From the NCBI GenBank assembly GCA_016271365.2, contig CM028136.1:466114001-466178000 (forward strand): DNA of 64,000 bases, given 5' to 3'. Source of the DNA: Neoceratodus forsteri (taxonomy: Eukaryota; Chordata; Ceratodontiformes; Ceratodontidae). Made by a program: the position numbers and the translations under genes. Positions 11,519-23,171 of the stretch are shown here, piece by piece; position 1 is the first letter of the stretch; each line of letters opens with the position of its first letter. Below the pieces are notes generated by a model. The model ran no database searches. It was not told the origin of the DNA and saw only the letters and a program-made list of their open reading frames with translations.

Positions 11519-12407
11519 TCAACCTATTTTGTCTTTCAAAAAAGGAACCTCTTTCCATCTCATAAGCCAGACAGTTTTGGACAAACATTTGCATTCAGAA
11601 TCACATTGTAACAACAAATCATGTTCAATATGTTGAAGAACTTCAAGTGGTGAGTGGTATAACTGTTGTAGAGTAAGGTGACATCTGACTTGCCATAAAT
11701 GAAACTTGAACTTAGCGAACAGCAGTCGTACTACACGTGCATCCAACAAAGTATAATGTAGCAAAAAAACTCCCACAACTAACAGATATGTAACAGTACA
11801 CCAGAAAGGCTGGTTCCAGCGGGCAGAAAGGATCATCCAGAAGTCTTGCACAAAGGGGCAGGAAACAAAAACATGGGACATTGTTTCCTCCTGATTAATG
11901 CAAGTATCCCTCGGACAAGTACGTTCAGTAACCATTTTATGCTTTAAAGTCCCCCTAACATCGAGTCGCCAATGACAACTAAGCCATAAAACATCCCATA
12001 ATCTAGGTGGAATCAGTTTATCTACCAAACTTTTAAGGAGGTTATCAACATGACCATCTGGTACATCCTTAAATGGGGACTATGGAATGTGCTTTAGATT
12101 GTAGGACATCGTAAATATATTTGCATGATTTGCAATACACATGGGCCGGAAGTAACTTCCATCTATTAAGTTTCGATATCACAGGTCTGACATAAATCAG
12201 ATAACTAGAAGTGTGTAAATTTTTCTGGCTCAAACCTGGCCACTCTGAGGACAATCTAGGTAACCAACCATACGCATAAATCACCCATAACACAGAGTGT
12301 GGACGACTAAGGTCTAGTAAATTCCAATGAAAAAAAAAAATACTATAGTAAAAAGTAATCGGAGTCACACAATTCAAACCACCCTGTGTAATAGGAAGAT
12401 ACAACAC
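11519..12407 (-). pseudogene. Tx1/L1 ORF2 C-terminal region
   Basis: Two frames (12407-12069 and 12028-11519) carry the post-RT part of an L1-type ORF2. The first opens with LYLPITQGGLNCV, the segment following the thumb in L1/Tx1 proteins (the usual pattern is an E/QGGL box). The second contains CPRDTC...HVFVSCPFVQDFW, the C-terminal CCHC-like motif used for RNA binding. A frame break lies between them near 12050. It ends with a stop at 11519. The piece directly continues the RT segment across the perfect hairpin at 12398-12445. Confidence 0.7.
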
Positions 12408-12445
12408 ATCTCTTTTAATGGGATTTAAAAGAGATGTGTTGTATC
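12398..12445. repeat. Perfect 21-bp inverted repeat inside LINE ORF2
   Basis: Left arm 12398-12418 and right arm 12425-12445 are exact reverse complements, with a six-base loop. On the minus strand both arms are read in one continuous frame (GYNTSLLN ... KRDVLYLP), so the palindrome is part of coding sequence and not an inserted scrap. Confidence 0.9.
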
Positions 12446-12710
12446 CCCCAAATAATTTGGAAAAAAAAGACCCAATAAAGTGGCTTCCAAACCAGAAGGA
12501 ATGGGGTATACCGCACTAAGGTATAAAGATTTAGTAATGATAACCTTTTTCTGTTTAGTTTGTTGCCACGACTTCCATAATCCGATTCTGGATTGAACTG
12601 CTTCAATTTTAACTGACCAATTAAGTAATGCATTATCACCTTTACCAAAGTCAATACCTAAAATTCGGACCGTGCCCAGTGTAACAGGAATGCCTTGCAA
12701 CTCCATAACC

Positions 12711-13543
12711 TCAGGAATGGCAGTATGCAGAGGATAAAAAAAAACTCTTAGATTTATTAAGGGAAGAACCTGCAACATCCGAAAAATTAGAAAAATGATG
12801 TAACACCTTATCTCCAGAGGTCAAATCAGCAACAAAGACACAGACATCATCAGCATAAGCCGTCATTTTGGCCTCTAGGGTACTATGAGGGGAAGCAATA
12901 CCAAGAATCGGCACATCTTGGGCAATTGTACATAAAAGCGGATCCCAACTAAAAACATAAAGCAATGGACTCGGGGGGCAGCCTTGTCTCACCCCCGACG
13001 AATAGGGATATAGGAACCCAAATAACCATTTACCAAGGGCATAGCATAAGCATGATTATAAAGCAAAGCAATCCAGGTTATAAAGCGGTCAGGAACTCCA
13101 TAGATTCGTAAAACCTGAAACAAATAACTATGGGACCTGATCAAAGGCCCTTTGTTGATCCATGGACAGAAGAAAACCCTTTATAACATCAACTTACCAA
13201 GCTCTATTAGTTCCCGAAGCAAAAGGAAATTATTATAGATAGATCTGCCTGGTACTGAACAGGATTGGTGTAGGGAAATCAAGTGTGGAGCTATGGACAA
13301 CAATCTGGTGTTCAATATTTTCATTAAAATTTTTAAATCTGTATTGAGACTTAAAGGCCTTCAATTGGAAAGTAAAGTTCTATCACCTTTCTTATATAAC
13401 AAAATCTGAATTGAAGTACAAAAATAGAAATCGAGAGTGTGATGCTGCAAAACCCAATTAAACAGTACTTTGAGCACATCACAAACCAAAGGACTACAGG
13501 TTTTATAAAATTCTGCAGGCAAGCCATCAATACCAGGTGCCAT
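12711..13543 (-). pseudogene. Tx1/L1 ORF2 reverse transcriptase
   Basis: The frame 13543-13361 opens with MAPGIDGLPAEFYK, the RT motif that begins the fingers in L1/Tx1 elements. About 370 bases of decayed sequence follow. The frame 12992-12711 then shows RQGCPPSPLLYVF and AYADDVCVFV, that is RT motif 4 and the catalytic YADD, ending in a thumb-like LNKSKSFF. Several frameshifts separate the parts. The catalytic Asp pair is intact even though the gene is dead. Confidence 0.75.
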
Positions 13544-13856
13544 GTTATTCTTTAAATGAAATTTCCTTTTAACCTCATCAACACTAATCGGTGCAACTAA
13601 AGCCTATAATAGTATATCAGAACAAGGGGCAATATGGAGAGAGGAAAGACATTGTTCTACACCAGTGCTATCCACTGGAGATGCAGCATATAAGTCTGAA
13701 AAATGCGAGGAGACTGCTCACAAGATATCCTGAAATGCAGCGTAACTATTACCAGCAGTATCCACAACTTCAGTCAGAAGGCAATCCGCAGAACGCCTAT
13801 GGCTACAATCCAAAACATCCCCCAAAGCAGATTTATTAGCAGAACAAATCCTATGT

Positions 13857-14910
13857 TCATGTAACAGGGAAGTACCTCTGGTATACTGTAGTGCAGCCAT
13901 TTCTTTTTTTTACATTCTGTACCTGTGCAGTCAAAGAGAAGCCTTGTGAGTGTATAGCTGAATACAAAGTTTCCAACTGCATACGTAAAGACAAATATCT
14001 CTTATATTTAGTCACTGCAGCATATTTAGACATCCTCCTAGCCAAAATAGAGATTTCAGATTTAGTGAGTAGCCACCAATCTAACAAATCTTTGAAAAGT
14101 CCTAATAGTGACATACGAGCTTTCAACAAATCATGAACTTGGGCCAAAAACCTGTCATCAAGTAGCAGTAAAGAATTCAGTTTCCAATATCTCTGCTCCA
14201 GTTTAGCATGAGGGCCTACCCCTAACGTGGCAGTTACCACATTGTGGTCTGAAATCTCCACTGGAATGGTTTGAGCCTTAGTCACCCTTAAAGCTGCAGA
14301 GACAAAAAGAAAATCAATCCTAGTGGACAAGGAGCCCTTAAAAAAAGTACGTCCACCAGCAGGATGACAAACCCTATAAACATCCTGTAAATGACCCTGG
14401 TCAATAATGGGATTGAGACAATGTATCACAGAAATCCTTATCAGTCGAGCCTCTCGATCTGATTTATGCACTACACAATTAAAGTCACCACCCCATATGA
14501 GAAAGCGTGACGTGAACAAAAAAGGCTGCACCTCATGAAAGAGATCCACTCGACCTTTCTTCGTAACTGGTGCATAAATCACAATCTCCAAGTGTAATGT
14601 AAATAAGTAAAATCCAATATTAAGGCCCATCCCACAAGCAGTTCAACTAACTTGGTAACATGAAATCCATCGACCCTAAACAACACCCCAACACCACTAC
14701 ATTTGTCTAATCCCAAAGAAAAAGAAGGACCCCATCGTAAAGCCGCTTGGCAATATTAACCAAAGAAAGGGTATTGAGACGGGTATCCTGAATAAGGCAA
14801 ATATCACACGCCAAATCACTCAAAAGTTGAAAAGTAATCAGGCGCCTACGAGCATTTTTCACACTGTTTACATTGAGGGTGGCTACAGTGAGATGAAATG
14901 CCATGGCCAT
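13857..14910 (-). pseudogene. Tx1/L1 ORF2 APE-type endonuclease
   Basis: The ORF2 start at 14910 reads MAMAFHLTVATLNVNSVKNA, the beta strand with the catalytic Asn typical of LINE endonucleases, then DICLIQDTRL, where Gln-Asp replaces the more usual Gln-Glu. After a frame break near 14700, the frame 14630-13857 carries GGDFN, STRIDFLFVS and EISDHNVV, the remaining catalytic and His motifs. The enzyme nicks target DNA to prime reverse transcription. The start is chosen because a terminating frame of a possible ORF1 ends just upstream at 14954. Confidence 0.75.
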
Positions 14911-14953
14911 GAAAGAGAATCAGATAAAGGGTCAAAATAAAAATAATTCAACA

Positions 14954-15169
14954 TCAAGTAACCCTTCCCCTTCCCTTTCTGGTACTTCTCCGGGGTCTCA
15001 CCCCTGACCACGAGGGTTGAGTATCCATAGGCAACTCCTTTGATTTATCATTCTCAGAATCAGAGGACACCATAAAGTTGGCTGAGGGAGTGAAATCAGC
15101 TTCCATATCAGAAGACCAAGTGTGATAGGACAGGACCTCAAATTTATTACATGTGAGGAACAGAGCCAC
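14954..15169 (-). pseudogene. Possible end of Tx1/L1 ORF1
   Basis: This 71-codon frame ends 44 bases before the ORF2 start. It is rich in Ser, Asp and Glu and ends in a basic tail (RPRRSTRKGRGRVT). Its position is where ORF1 ends in L1/Tx1 elements. No zinc knuckle or coiled coil is visible in the surviving part, so the assignment rests mainly on location. Confidence 0.35.
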
Positions 15170-15189
15170 CAGGAGAAAGGCAACTTTAA

Positions 15190-16440
15190 CCAGGTACTTC
15201 TATAATCTATTTTAAACCCATTCTTACACTAGGCTACTAAACTCAAGTAGAAGGCATAATAATATCAAGAAAGATTTATCAAAGGAGACAAACACAAAAG
15301 ATTTTACTTTAGGAGCAAGAAAAACAATAGAAAGAGGAATTGCCAGGAAAAAAGTCACCTTCAGTCATAGAACACCTATAAAAGCTTTCCAGAAAAGTTT
15401 CAGAATATTGAAACCACTGACTGAGAGCAACACCGCAATATCAAGGCATAAAAAGAGACCAGTGATTACATGTTATACGAAAGAAAGGAGACTGCACCAT
15501 AGCAATATCCTTTTCTGAGCATTAGAAGGATCATCACAGTCCAGACTGCTCTTCCTATTATGGGAAGCCAGAGACAGGATCTAAAACCCATGACCTAGGT
15601 CTTCATAGAAGTTACACCCCAATTTAAGTACAATCTGCACTAACACAGCAAAAAATAAACAGAGGAACATGTAATCTACTCTGAACACTTACTAGGAATG
15701 GAAGAACACATTTAAAAACAAATACAAGGCTACCCCACATAGAAGTAATACCCCATTCCCCTACCTAAAAACCAAACATTAGGCAAATATAGAAGACCCA
15801 CATTTCCCTATTTATAAGTCTCACCCCTATAACCACAGTCCACAAGTATTCAGAAATCAAATATAAACTGTAGCAACCCCAAACATCACAACGTTGAACT
15901 AACAATACATAATATCCTAAGCTACTACATTCTCATTTCTAAACAAAATAGCGACATTTTAATAAAAGATAGTAAGTAGGATACCCGAAATAGTAGCCAC
16001 AACTCAATGTATTTAAGTATCTACTTACCCAGAATAAATCCAATCTAAGGCTTAGAAAACTAATATCATATAAGAAGACACAATACATGATAAACACAAA
16101 TATTTCATTGTAAAAAAACAAAATCCTTTCAAAAAAGTGACTTTCCACATAGAAACAGTCTGGAGCACATCAAGACCCCCAATATGCTGAAAGTGGACCG
16201 CATTCCATAAAACATATCCCTTCTAAATTCTTAAATAGATTGCTTGTCCAAAATCAGAGAAAGGCCTAGAGGACGAGAAAGCAGAACATCCATTTCCATT
16301 CTATCACTACGCTGGTCCCCTAGAGCTAGGGCCTTCATCACCCGAAAGAGGAGGAGGTAAAGAAGAACTTTAGCCAACAGAGTAGTATCAATACAGGATA
16401 CTGACATCCTCAGACATAAACCCAAATCAGACTACCAGAG
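15190..16440. other. A-rich stretch, no gene seen
   Basis: The plus strand is A-rich with many stops in all frames. It may be the 5' leader or decayed ORF1 of the Tx1/L1-like LINE. A short minus frame at 16425-16231 has no recognisable domain. Confidence 0.5.
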
Positions 16441-18240
16441 TCGTGTGATCAGGGAATCAGCCAGAGGATGGTTCACCAGGTACCGGGTCCTCCCTTGGGG
16501 CCTTGTACAGGCGGTCAGCCTCTTCGCACTGCCGGAGTCTAATGCGGATGTTTTCACATCAGCCTTGTGACGCCCACGGAAGGTGTCCACCAAGGGTGGC
16601 ACTACCACAGGCTTTGGGTCTTTCTGCTGAAGGTAGCGGCGGCATTGTCGTCTCGGGTCTAGTTCTCAGCGCCCACCCTCTATTCTCCTGGATATGCTTC
16701 ATGATCTCAGCTAACGAGGGTCGCTCTGGAGACCTGGGAAGGTCGTGGTGGGTCCGGAGAAGGGACGCTGATGGGAGGAGGAGATCTGGAGCGCCTTGAG
16801 GTGTCAGATTTGGAGTCCTCCGCTGACTGAGGTATACCGACGCAGTCTGGCCCTTAGGCTGGGGACCCTGGCAGATCTTGAAGGAGTCCTTCTCCTGTCC
16901 GGGCGATGCCCTAGAGGGGTGTTAGTCTTGGGGACTGATGACTATCTCTACTGGCCCCCTGGGTGGGTGCAGGCGAAGGGGTGGCAGGCGAGGAGGAGGT
17001 GTGCGTGACCACATCCTTCTTTGATGGTGTCCCACCAGAAGGTGAAGAGCTTCACCTCTGTTTCAGATTCAAGCCCGACGACGGCTAGAACCGTGGTCTG
17101 TCGCTGGGTCGGACGTCGGGTCCTGGGGTCTCGCGCCCGGGAGGGTTCGTGGGAGCTCAACGTCCTCCGGAGTCGCCCGCCTGGTCTTCGGCTGAGTAGT
17201 ATCTCCTCCGACGACGCTTCCGACCGACGCCGGTAGGCAGTGGTGCGGTCCTCCCTCTACAATGGCAGACGCCGTCCCTGGCTAACGCCCTCGGGGCGTA
17301 ACGCCTGACCGGGTGATGGGTGTCGACGGTAGCAGGTTCTGGGAGTGCTTGCGGAGCTGGCTACGCCGGGTTCGAGGTCCTCGCTTCAGGAAGTTAGTTC
17401 CTTAGTCTTGCGCTGGGGTGGGCGCAGCTGGGACACTGACCTGATGTCGGAGTCCGGGCGACGGGACGAAGACTTGTGGCGCTCCCCAGACCTGGACGAG
17501 GCCTTAGAAGGAGTGGATGAAGCCGTGGGCCTGGAGGTCTTGATAGGCTGCAGAGAGGAGGAACCGCTAGAAGATCTAACCTGAACCGGGGGAGGCTGAG
17601 AGCGAGCTCTGGAGGTAGAGCGGTCAGACCTGAAGCACGAGCTATCGGAGTCCGAGGCCCTGGAAGGGGATCTGGGTCTTTCCTTCTCCCGGTTTTTCAC
17701 GATGTCTTGGGTTTCCCAGGCTAATTTCCACTGGAGGAAGGTTCTCTATCCATGGTCTTGAGTTTTTCCCCAGAAGCAAGGCTGGGATCCTGCTGTGCCG
17801 TTGGAAGCCTCTGGCAGAAGGGAGCAGGCCTGTGTCGTGGGTTGGGGCCCAGGTAACGTGACGCAGGCTTCAATGGAGGATCCCTTTAAGGATTCTACGG
17901 AAGCCGCAGGGCAAGATTTCGATGGATGACCCTCCAAAGAGGTGCTTGATAGGACATCAGATGAATCCAGTAACAGAAGAGAAGAAGAACGTAGAAGTTC
18001 CTAGTCGCCGTGACGCTAGAAGGTGACCGCGAGGCCGATGCTGCGAAGTGTCGACGCAGGAAAAGAACTGGGATTGTCAGCGGGACCACTCCTTATGTGT
18101 ACTACGCCTGACGCCGGGGCCGGGACCGACGTCGGAGGCGGTCCCCGCTGAAGACTGCTAGCTAGAAAATTTCTGTGGGGTCCTGACGCCTTCAGTCCTA
18201 ATGGTGCAACCTGCTGCAAGAGCTGTATCTTGAATTAAGA
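16440..18240 (-). mobile_element. DIRS element C, 5' fragment
   Basis: The 5' terminal repeat at about 18130-18236 (CTCTTGCAGCAGG, GGCGTCAGGACCCCAC, TCTAGCTAGCAGTC on the minus strand) matches the terminal repeats of elements D and E. It is followed by a leader and part of a gag-like region. The element stops near 16440 with no RT or recombinase. Its 5' tip abuts the truncated 3' tip of element A1. Confidence 0.6.
17386..17700 (-). pseudogene. DIRS C gag fragment, Ser/Arg-rich
   Basis: This 104-codon frame is dominated by Ser, Arg, Asp and Pro, with RS-like runs (RPRSPSRASDSDSS, DRSTSRARSQPP). The same composition occurs between the Cys/His cluster and the LAP2alpha-like body in the Gag of A1 and A2. 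No N-terminal Cys/His cluster could be read upstream and the LAP2alpha-like body is absent. It is called gag by position, 0.5-1 kb downstream of a DIRS 5' terminal repeat. Confidence 0.45.
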
Positions 18241-18241
18241 T

Positions 18242-18400
18242 CAGGAGTTCTAGGAATGGTATATGTTGTTCATCCACACTGTCTGGCAAGTTCCTTGCCG
18301 CTTTAAATCTTGCCGGAAGGTCTTCAAGCTGGCTCCCCCCACCCACTCGGTGGTAAACTCGGCCCACCCCATGACACCAGACCTAGCCCCGCTGGAAGCC
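18242..18400 (-). repeat. A1 3' inverted terminal repeat
   Basis: Inverted copy of the repeat at 23825-23972. The shared core includes CCGGAAGGTCTTCAAGCTGG and TGTTGTTCATCCACAC. Confidence 0.9.
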
Positions 18401-18454
18401 AGATTGTGCGTCGAAGCCGGGAAGGTCAGGTGGGTCGTGTGGATGAACAACATA

Positions 18455-18545
18455 CAGTAAACCATTCCTACAACTTCTGTTACAAGTGAGTAACCTGTAT
18501 TTCTAGGGACATGGATATGTTGTTCATCCACAATGTCTGGCAGAC
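18455..18545 (-). repeat. A1 internal complementary region (ICR)
   Basis: On the plus strand it reads CCATTCCTACAACTTCTGTT, then a GTGAGTAACCTGTATTT stretch, then CTAGGGACATGGATATGTTG. This is the 3' tip sequence fused to the 5' start, as in the circle-junction copy of DIRS elements. Confidence 0.85.
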
Positions 18546-18619
18546 TCCTAGCAGTTCTCCGGGAGGAGGGAGGCAAGGCGCACACCCCCTACTTAGGGAA
18601 TAAAGACTGGAGAACCGAG

Positions 18620-19783
18620 GCCCCAAAACCAGCATCCCGGCGTGACTCAAGGCCCATGTGGTAATGGCACAGGCGTGTGTGTTGACTTCCAGGTAGCAGC
18701 AGCCCTGCAGGTTTCTGATAGGATGTCCCTGAAGCAGCTATCAATGGCAGCGGATGAGTGCAATGAGCCTTTATCCTCTGGGAGGCTCCATGCCCGCCAA
18801 CCCATAGCAGAGATCTATGTGAGGTGACCCAGCTGCCTATGGTCCGCTTGGCTGCAGGTCTGCTAGGTGCGGCTTCAGCGAGGTGACAACAACTAACGTT
18901 AACCTCTCCCCGAACTCTCAGCCGTCCGCCTTATGCAATAAGTAGCAGTCTTCTAGGGTCCAAAGTATGGAGCCTATATTCGGCCTCCGAGGCAAATGGG
19001 TAGAACACCGGCAGAGTCAACACCACGTTAAGGTGAAACTCAACACCACCTTCGAAGGAATTTCGTGGGTGGAAGAGACAAATCTTGTCCCTGTGGAAGA
19101 CAGATATGAGATTCGATGAAAGTACCTGGAGCTCTCCCCATCCTTCTGGCTGGACGTGGATAGCCACCAAGAAGGCGGTCTTCCACGACAGGTGAGAGAT
19201 GTCACACTCAGCATCGGGTTCAATGGCCTGCCCATGAGCTTAGCCAATATCAGCAGTAGATCCCACGGAGGTGGAGGTCTCTTACTCGAGGGGATATGTG
19301 ATCAAGGCCTTTGAAAAGTGCCTTCGACCACCTTTTTCTGCACCACAGACTGCTTCCCGGCCTGCGCCCGCTAAGCAGAGATGGCTGCCAGGTGCACCTT
19401 AAGGGTCATCGACCGAAGCCCTTGCTGAGAAAGGGACCACAGGTAGTCCAGAATGCTTGCAAAGGAACAGGAGGAAGGGTCCAGGCCTTGCTCCTGACAC
19501 CAAATGGAAAATCTCTTCCATTTGAAGGCGTAGCATTTTCTGGCTCGACTCTTACGGACACTCCACCACGTTGGAGGACCTCGGCCGAAAGACCCCAAGG
19601 CCTGGACTCTAGCCGCTCAGGAACCAGGCCGCCAGGGTGCAGGGATTGAAAGTCCGATGGAATACATTCCCCTGATTGACTGAGATCAGGTTCGGCAGGC
19701 TGAAGCTGCCCGGAGCCTGGAGCTGAGACTGAGGAGATCTGGATAACCAGAACTGGCGGGCCAGTCTGGGGCTCCAGAATCAC
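18620..19783 (-). pseudogene. A1 tyrosine recombinase (broken)
   Basis: This is the integrase of DIRS elements, a phage-type tyrosine recombinase that inserts a circular DNA copy. The N-terminal SAM-like part is read in 19598-19371 (KWKRFSIWCQEQGLDPSS, LKVHLAAISA). The following frames 19247-19017 and 19170-18931 contain the segment with FHRDKICL-like residues and the region before the catalytic box. The His-x-x-Arg box and catalytic Tyr region at 18620-18830, intact in A2, has decayed here. Frameshifts occur about every 200 bases. Confidence 0.65.
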
Positions 19784-20561
19784 CTGCGCCTTGTCCCTCC
19801 CTCACCTTGAGAAGCAACTTGGATCAAGGGAAATGGGGAAAGGCGAAGAGGCCCAGGTCCACAGCCTCGAGAAGGCATCCCTGCAGCGAGCCCCTGCTGA
19901 GGGGGCGGGCATGAAACAGTCTCAGTCAGATTCTCCCTGAGGCAACAGGTTCGCCTGAGGCGAGCCCCAGTGGAGAACAGATCTCAGCCTTACCCGGCAG
20001 GAGAACCACCAGGAGACGCAGCCCCCATCCGCGCAGGGACATCGTGCCGGGTGTTGGAGGCTACCGCCACGTGAATGGCGAGGAGATCCACCACCAGGCT
20101 GCGCATTTGAGACCAATGTGAAGAGCTTCCCTGCACAGAGGCATGGAGCGATCCTACCCCGGGCGGTTTAGGTAGTACATGATCGTGGGTATTGTCCGCC
20201 TGGACCTGAACCACTTGACCCCGTGAGAAACTGAGCGAAGGCGGTGAGGGCTAGACGAACAGCTCGAAGCTCCAGCAGGCTGATGTGGCATCGGGACTCC
20301 CGAGGGGACCAGAGGCCGTGCACTCTGTGCTCCCCCAGATGGGCACCTCAACCCATCAGAGAGGCATCGGTCGATAAAGAGACCGTCGGCTCGGGGCGGA
20401 CTAACGGGATGCCCTCCTGCAGATATGCCGAAACGGTCCACCACTGGAGAGTGTTTCACATCCCCTGGGTCACTGTCACTAGCTGATCCAACGGATCGAA
20501 GCGCAGTAACCACTGGCTGGCCAGTCCCCACTGAAGGGGACGCATGTGCCAGCGGGCCCAA
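19784..20561 (-). pseudogene. A1 RNase H and linker (broken)
   Basis: Compared with the better preserved A2 copy (60605-60161), this region covers RNase H and the linker to the recombinase. Recognisable pieces are a VVRWARWHMRPLQWGL-like segment just upstream (20737-20456) and the frame 20561-20154, which is RNase H read in a shifted frame. The linker region, where some DIRS elements have a methyltransferase-like domain, is at 20000-19700. No continuous frame remains. Confidence 0.5.
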
Positions 20562-20723
20562 CGGACCACGCTGGTGCAGGCCGCCATGAGGCCCAGGAAG
20601 TCCCGGGCAGGGCGCGATTGCCCAACCAGAAATGATTGGGCAAAGGAGGAAAGAACCTCGGCCCTGTCCGCCAGGATGCGTGTTTGGCTCAAGAGAGTCG
20701 AGCTCTGTCCCCGGCGAAATGTA

Positions 20724-21477
20724 TCACCTGCTGGCACGAAGTTCGGACTCTAGCCTCGCTTGATGAGGAGGCCAATCTGAGAGCAAACCTGGAGGGCCAG
20801 ATCTCTGGACCGCCTCCCCGCCTCCTCCTGGACGGGCTGCAATCAGCCAGTCGCCCAGGTAGGGTACACCTGACCTTCGGGCGTCAGGGAATGCTGTCAC
20901 CACTGCCATGCATTTGGTGAAGACCCTAGGAGCTAGGGAGAGGCCGAAGGGCATGGCCCGGAACCTCGTAGGAGGAATCTCTGATGAGACGGACGGATCG
21001 GGACGGAAAGAACGCGGCCCTGGAGGTCCAGGGAACAGAAACCACACTCTCGCTCCAAGGATGGGATTATCTGAGCCAGAGGATCATCCTGAAGGTCCCG
21101 AGACCTTAGAACCTGCTCAGGTCGCAGGTCGAGAATGGGGCGCCAGCCCCCGTCTGCTTTGGAGACCAGGAAATACCTGGACACAAACCCCGGTCTGAAG
21201 GGAGGATCCACCACCTTCCTGATCACCTCTTTTCGAGGAGCAGGGCAACATCGGTTCATGTGGCTGACAGCGAGGCTGCGACTCCCGTGGCCCCCGAGGG
21301 CTGAGACGGTCGAAAGGGTGGGGTCTGCTCGAACTCCAGAGGCAGGCCCTTTCCTACCACCTCCAACACCCAGCGTCTGTGGTGATAGCGACCAGGCGGA
21401 AAGGAAGTGGCGGAGCTGTCCTCCATGGGGGAACTCAGCAGGAGTGACGAGGTTGGCGAGGGCACCCCCACCGTCAC
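20724..21477 (-). pseudogene. A1 reverse transcriptase (broken)
   Basis: Frames 21856-20933 and 21047-20724 carry the DIRS-type RT: SRYFLVSKADGGWRPILDLR (fingers), SLERECGFCSLDLQ, RAMPFGLSLAPRVFTKCM (palm), then YLGDWLIAA. The catalytic box is YLGD where A2, B2, B3, D and D' have YLDD, so one metal-binding Asp is replaced by Gly. A frameshift near 21000 separates the motifs. DIRS RTs copy element RNA into a circular DNA. Confidence 0.75.
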
Positions 21478-21815
21478 TGGGCAGGCTTGAGGAGGGACTG
21501 GCTGAGGGACCTCCTGGGCTTTTTACCCCTGCTTCCTGTTGGAGGAAGCCGGCTTGGGTTTGGGATGCCAAGCTCGAGCCTGCTGGCCCTGATGCTGGTG
21601 CTGTTGAGCCGGACGTGTTGCAGGGACAGAAGGGCGCAAAGGGCTTGTGCTGCTGACGGGCTGCTCGTCCTTTGAGCGGCAGTGACAGAGTCCAGGGTGG
21701 CATTGGACTTTTCGATCCGCTGGAGGTGACCTTCCACCCAGGGCCAAAGAGGTCGGTCCCCAAGAAGGGATATCTGCCAACTTGTGCTGGTATCCGCCAG
21801 AAAGGTAGATATCCC

Positions 21816-22839
21816 TCAGCTATGCCTACGGCGATGGCCACTGCGCCGCAACCCATCTGGCACAGGAGTCCCCATGTCCAGAGCTGTTTGGAGCTGCTGC
21901 TTCGCCACCGCCCTACCCTGGTCCCGGACCTGCCGGACCGTGGTCTGGAGGTCGGCCGGGAGATGAGGGATCACCTCATCCAGGGAGCCCATGAGGGCGT
22001 GGGAGAAGTGTGCCATCAGCACGGCCAAGCTGGCCTGGCTGAGGCCAAGGGAGGACGCAGCGTACACCTTGCGCCCGGCATAGTCCAGCTTTTTGGACTC
22101 CTTGTCGGGGGGTTTGTCCACGTCCCTAGCGCTCCCAGAACGCAGGAAAACGCTGTCGGTGACCAACCCCTCGGCAGAGGGGTGCTCCAAAAACCTGGGC
22201 AAAGAGCCCGCAGGGACCACATACTTCCTGGCCAAGGGCGCAGGACAAGAAGCAGGCCGCCGCCAAAGCTCCAAGGCTGGGCCGACAATGGCCTCAGCCA
22301 CAGGAAAGGCCTCCGTGGGTGAATCCCCTCGGTCCAGTATCTCCGTCAAGGGATACTTGGCCCGTTTGGAAATGGGCTTGAGCTGCATCCCGGTGGACTC
22401 CAAGATGAGCCGAAGCAGACCCATAAAGGACAATGGGCTTTCGTCCAGTGACTGGCCCCCGGAGGACTCCAGGTCAACCTGCCTAGAGAACAGGGAGGAG
22501 TCGTCGGACTCCAAAGAGTCCGCGAAGAGCTGCCTAGGGCCTGAGCCACCCTCAACCTGCCACGGACGGTCGGGAGTGAGGGTGACCAACAACCTGTGGG
22601 GCAGGCCTTGAGCAGACCAAGTCCTTGGTCGGTGCCCCCGATTTCGGTTGTGGAGGCGGAGGTTCCACCACAATTGGTGGGGCAGCAGGTTTCAGCCGTT
22701 CGGCTGACAGCCACTTGATGGCTGGGAAAGGTGTCTGTGTCGACTTAGTCCAGGACAAAAGTAACTGCTGCCACATCAGCTCCTCGTAGCGTCGACGCAA
22801 TTTGCGCCAAAGCCTCTCCTCATCAGAGGAGGAAGACAA
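21816..22839 (-). pseudogene. A1 gag, LAP2alpha-like body
   Basis: The frame 22673-21816 (285 codons) encodes a helical domain with PPDKESKKLDYAGRKVYAAS, SLGLSQASLAVLMAHFSHAL and ADLQTTVRQVRDQGRAVAKQ. This layout recurs in all families here. It is the domain type shared between DIRS Gag proteins and the C-terminal part of the nuclear protein LAP2alpha. The upstream portion (22839-22552) is shifted in frame. The likely role is assembly of a nucleoprotein particle. Confidence 0.65.
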
Positions 22840-23171
22840 GGAGGAGCAGCGTCACCGCTTACCTTGGTGCCGAGACCGAGACCCGACAAGTCAGCGGATC
22901 GGTTGGACCGAGAAGAGGTCCGAGACCGAGATCTCAGGTGTCCGAGATGTGGCCTGTGAGGAAGCTGGGACACCCGCCCCTCCTCGCTCGACGCTTTAAC
23001 TGGGACTGCTGCACCGATGGCGAGGCAAATCTCAGTTTCCACCGGGAACCGGTGAAGAAGGGCTGTCGGATTCCACCAGCTGACAACCGTCCGGCTGGTC
23101 GAGAAAATTCTCGATCACGGCCGACGGCTGTCTCGCCGCTGACCTGACGGGACACCGTGAAGCCAGCAGCC

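Larger units (their letters stand above)
11397..15190 (-). mobile_element. Tx1/L1-like LINE
   Basis: This minus-strand element contains a short possible ORF1 end, a full-length but frame-broken ORF2 (endonuclease, reverse transcriptase, C-terminal Cys-rich segment) and a short 3' region next to the V-SINE. The APE-type endonuclease, the RT motifs and the C-terminal CCHC-like motif place it in the L1/Tx1 group. I could not define the 5' end: 15190-16440 may be its leader. No clear poly(A) or target-site duplication was seen. Confidence 0.7.

Noticed and set aside
21135..21656. Long plus-strand frames across the DIRS coding regions (also 62108-62953, 53400-53633)
   Set aside because: They are mirror frames of GC-rich minus-strand gag and polymerase sequence and carry no known motif.
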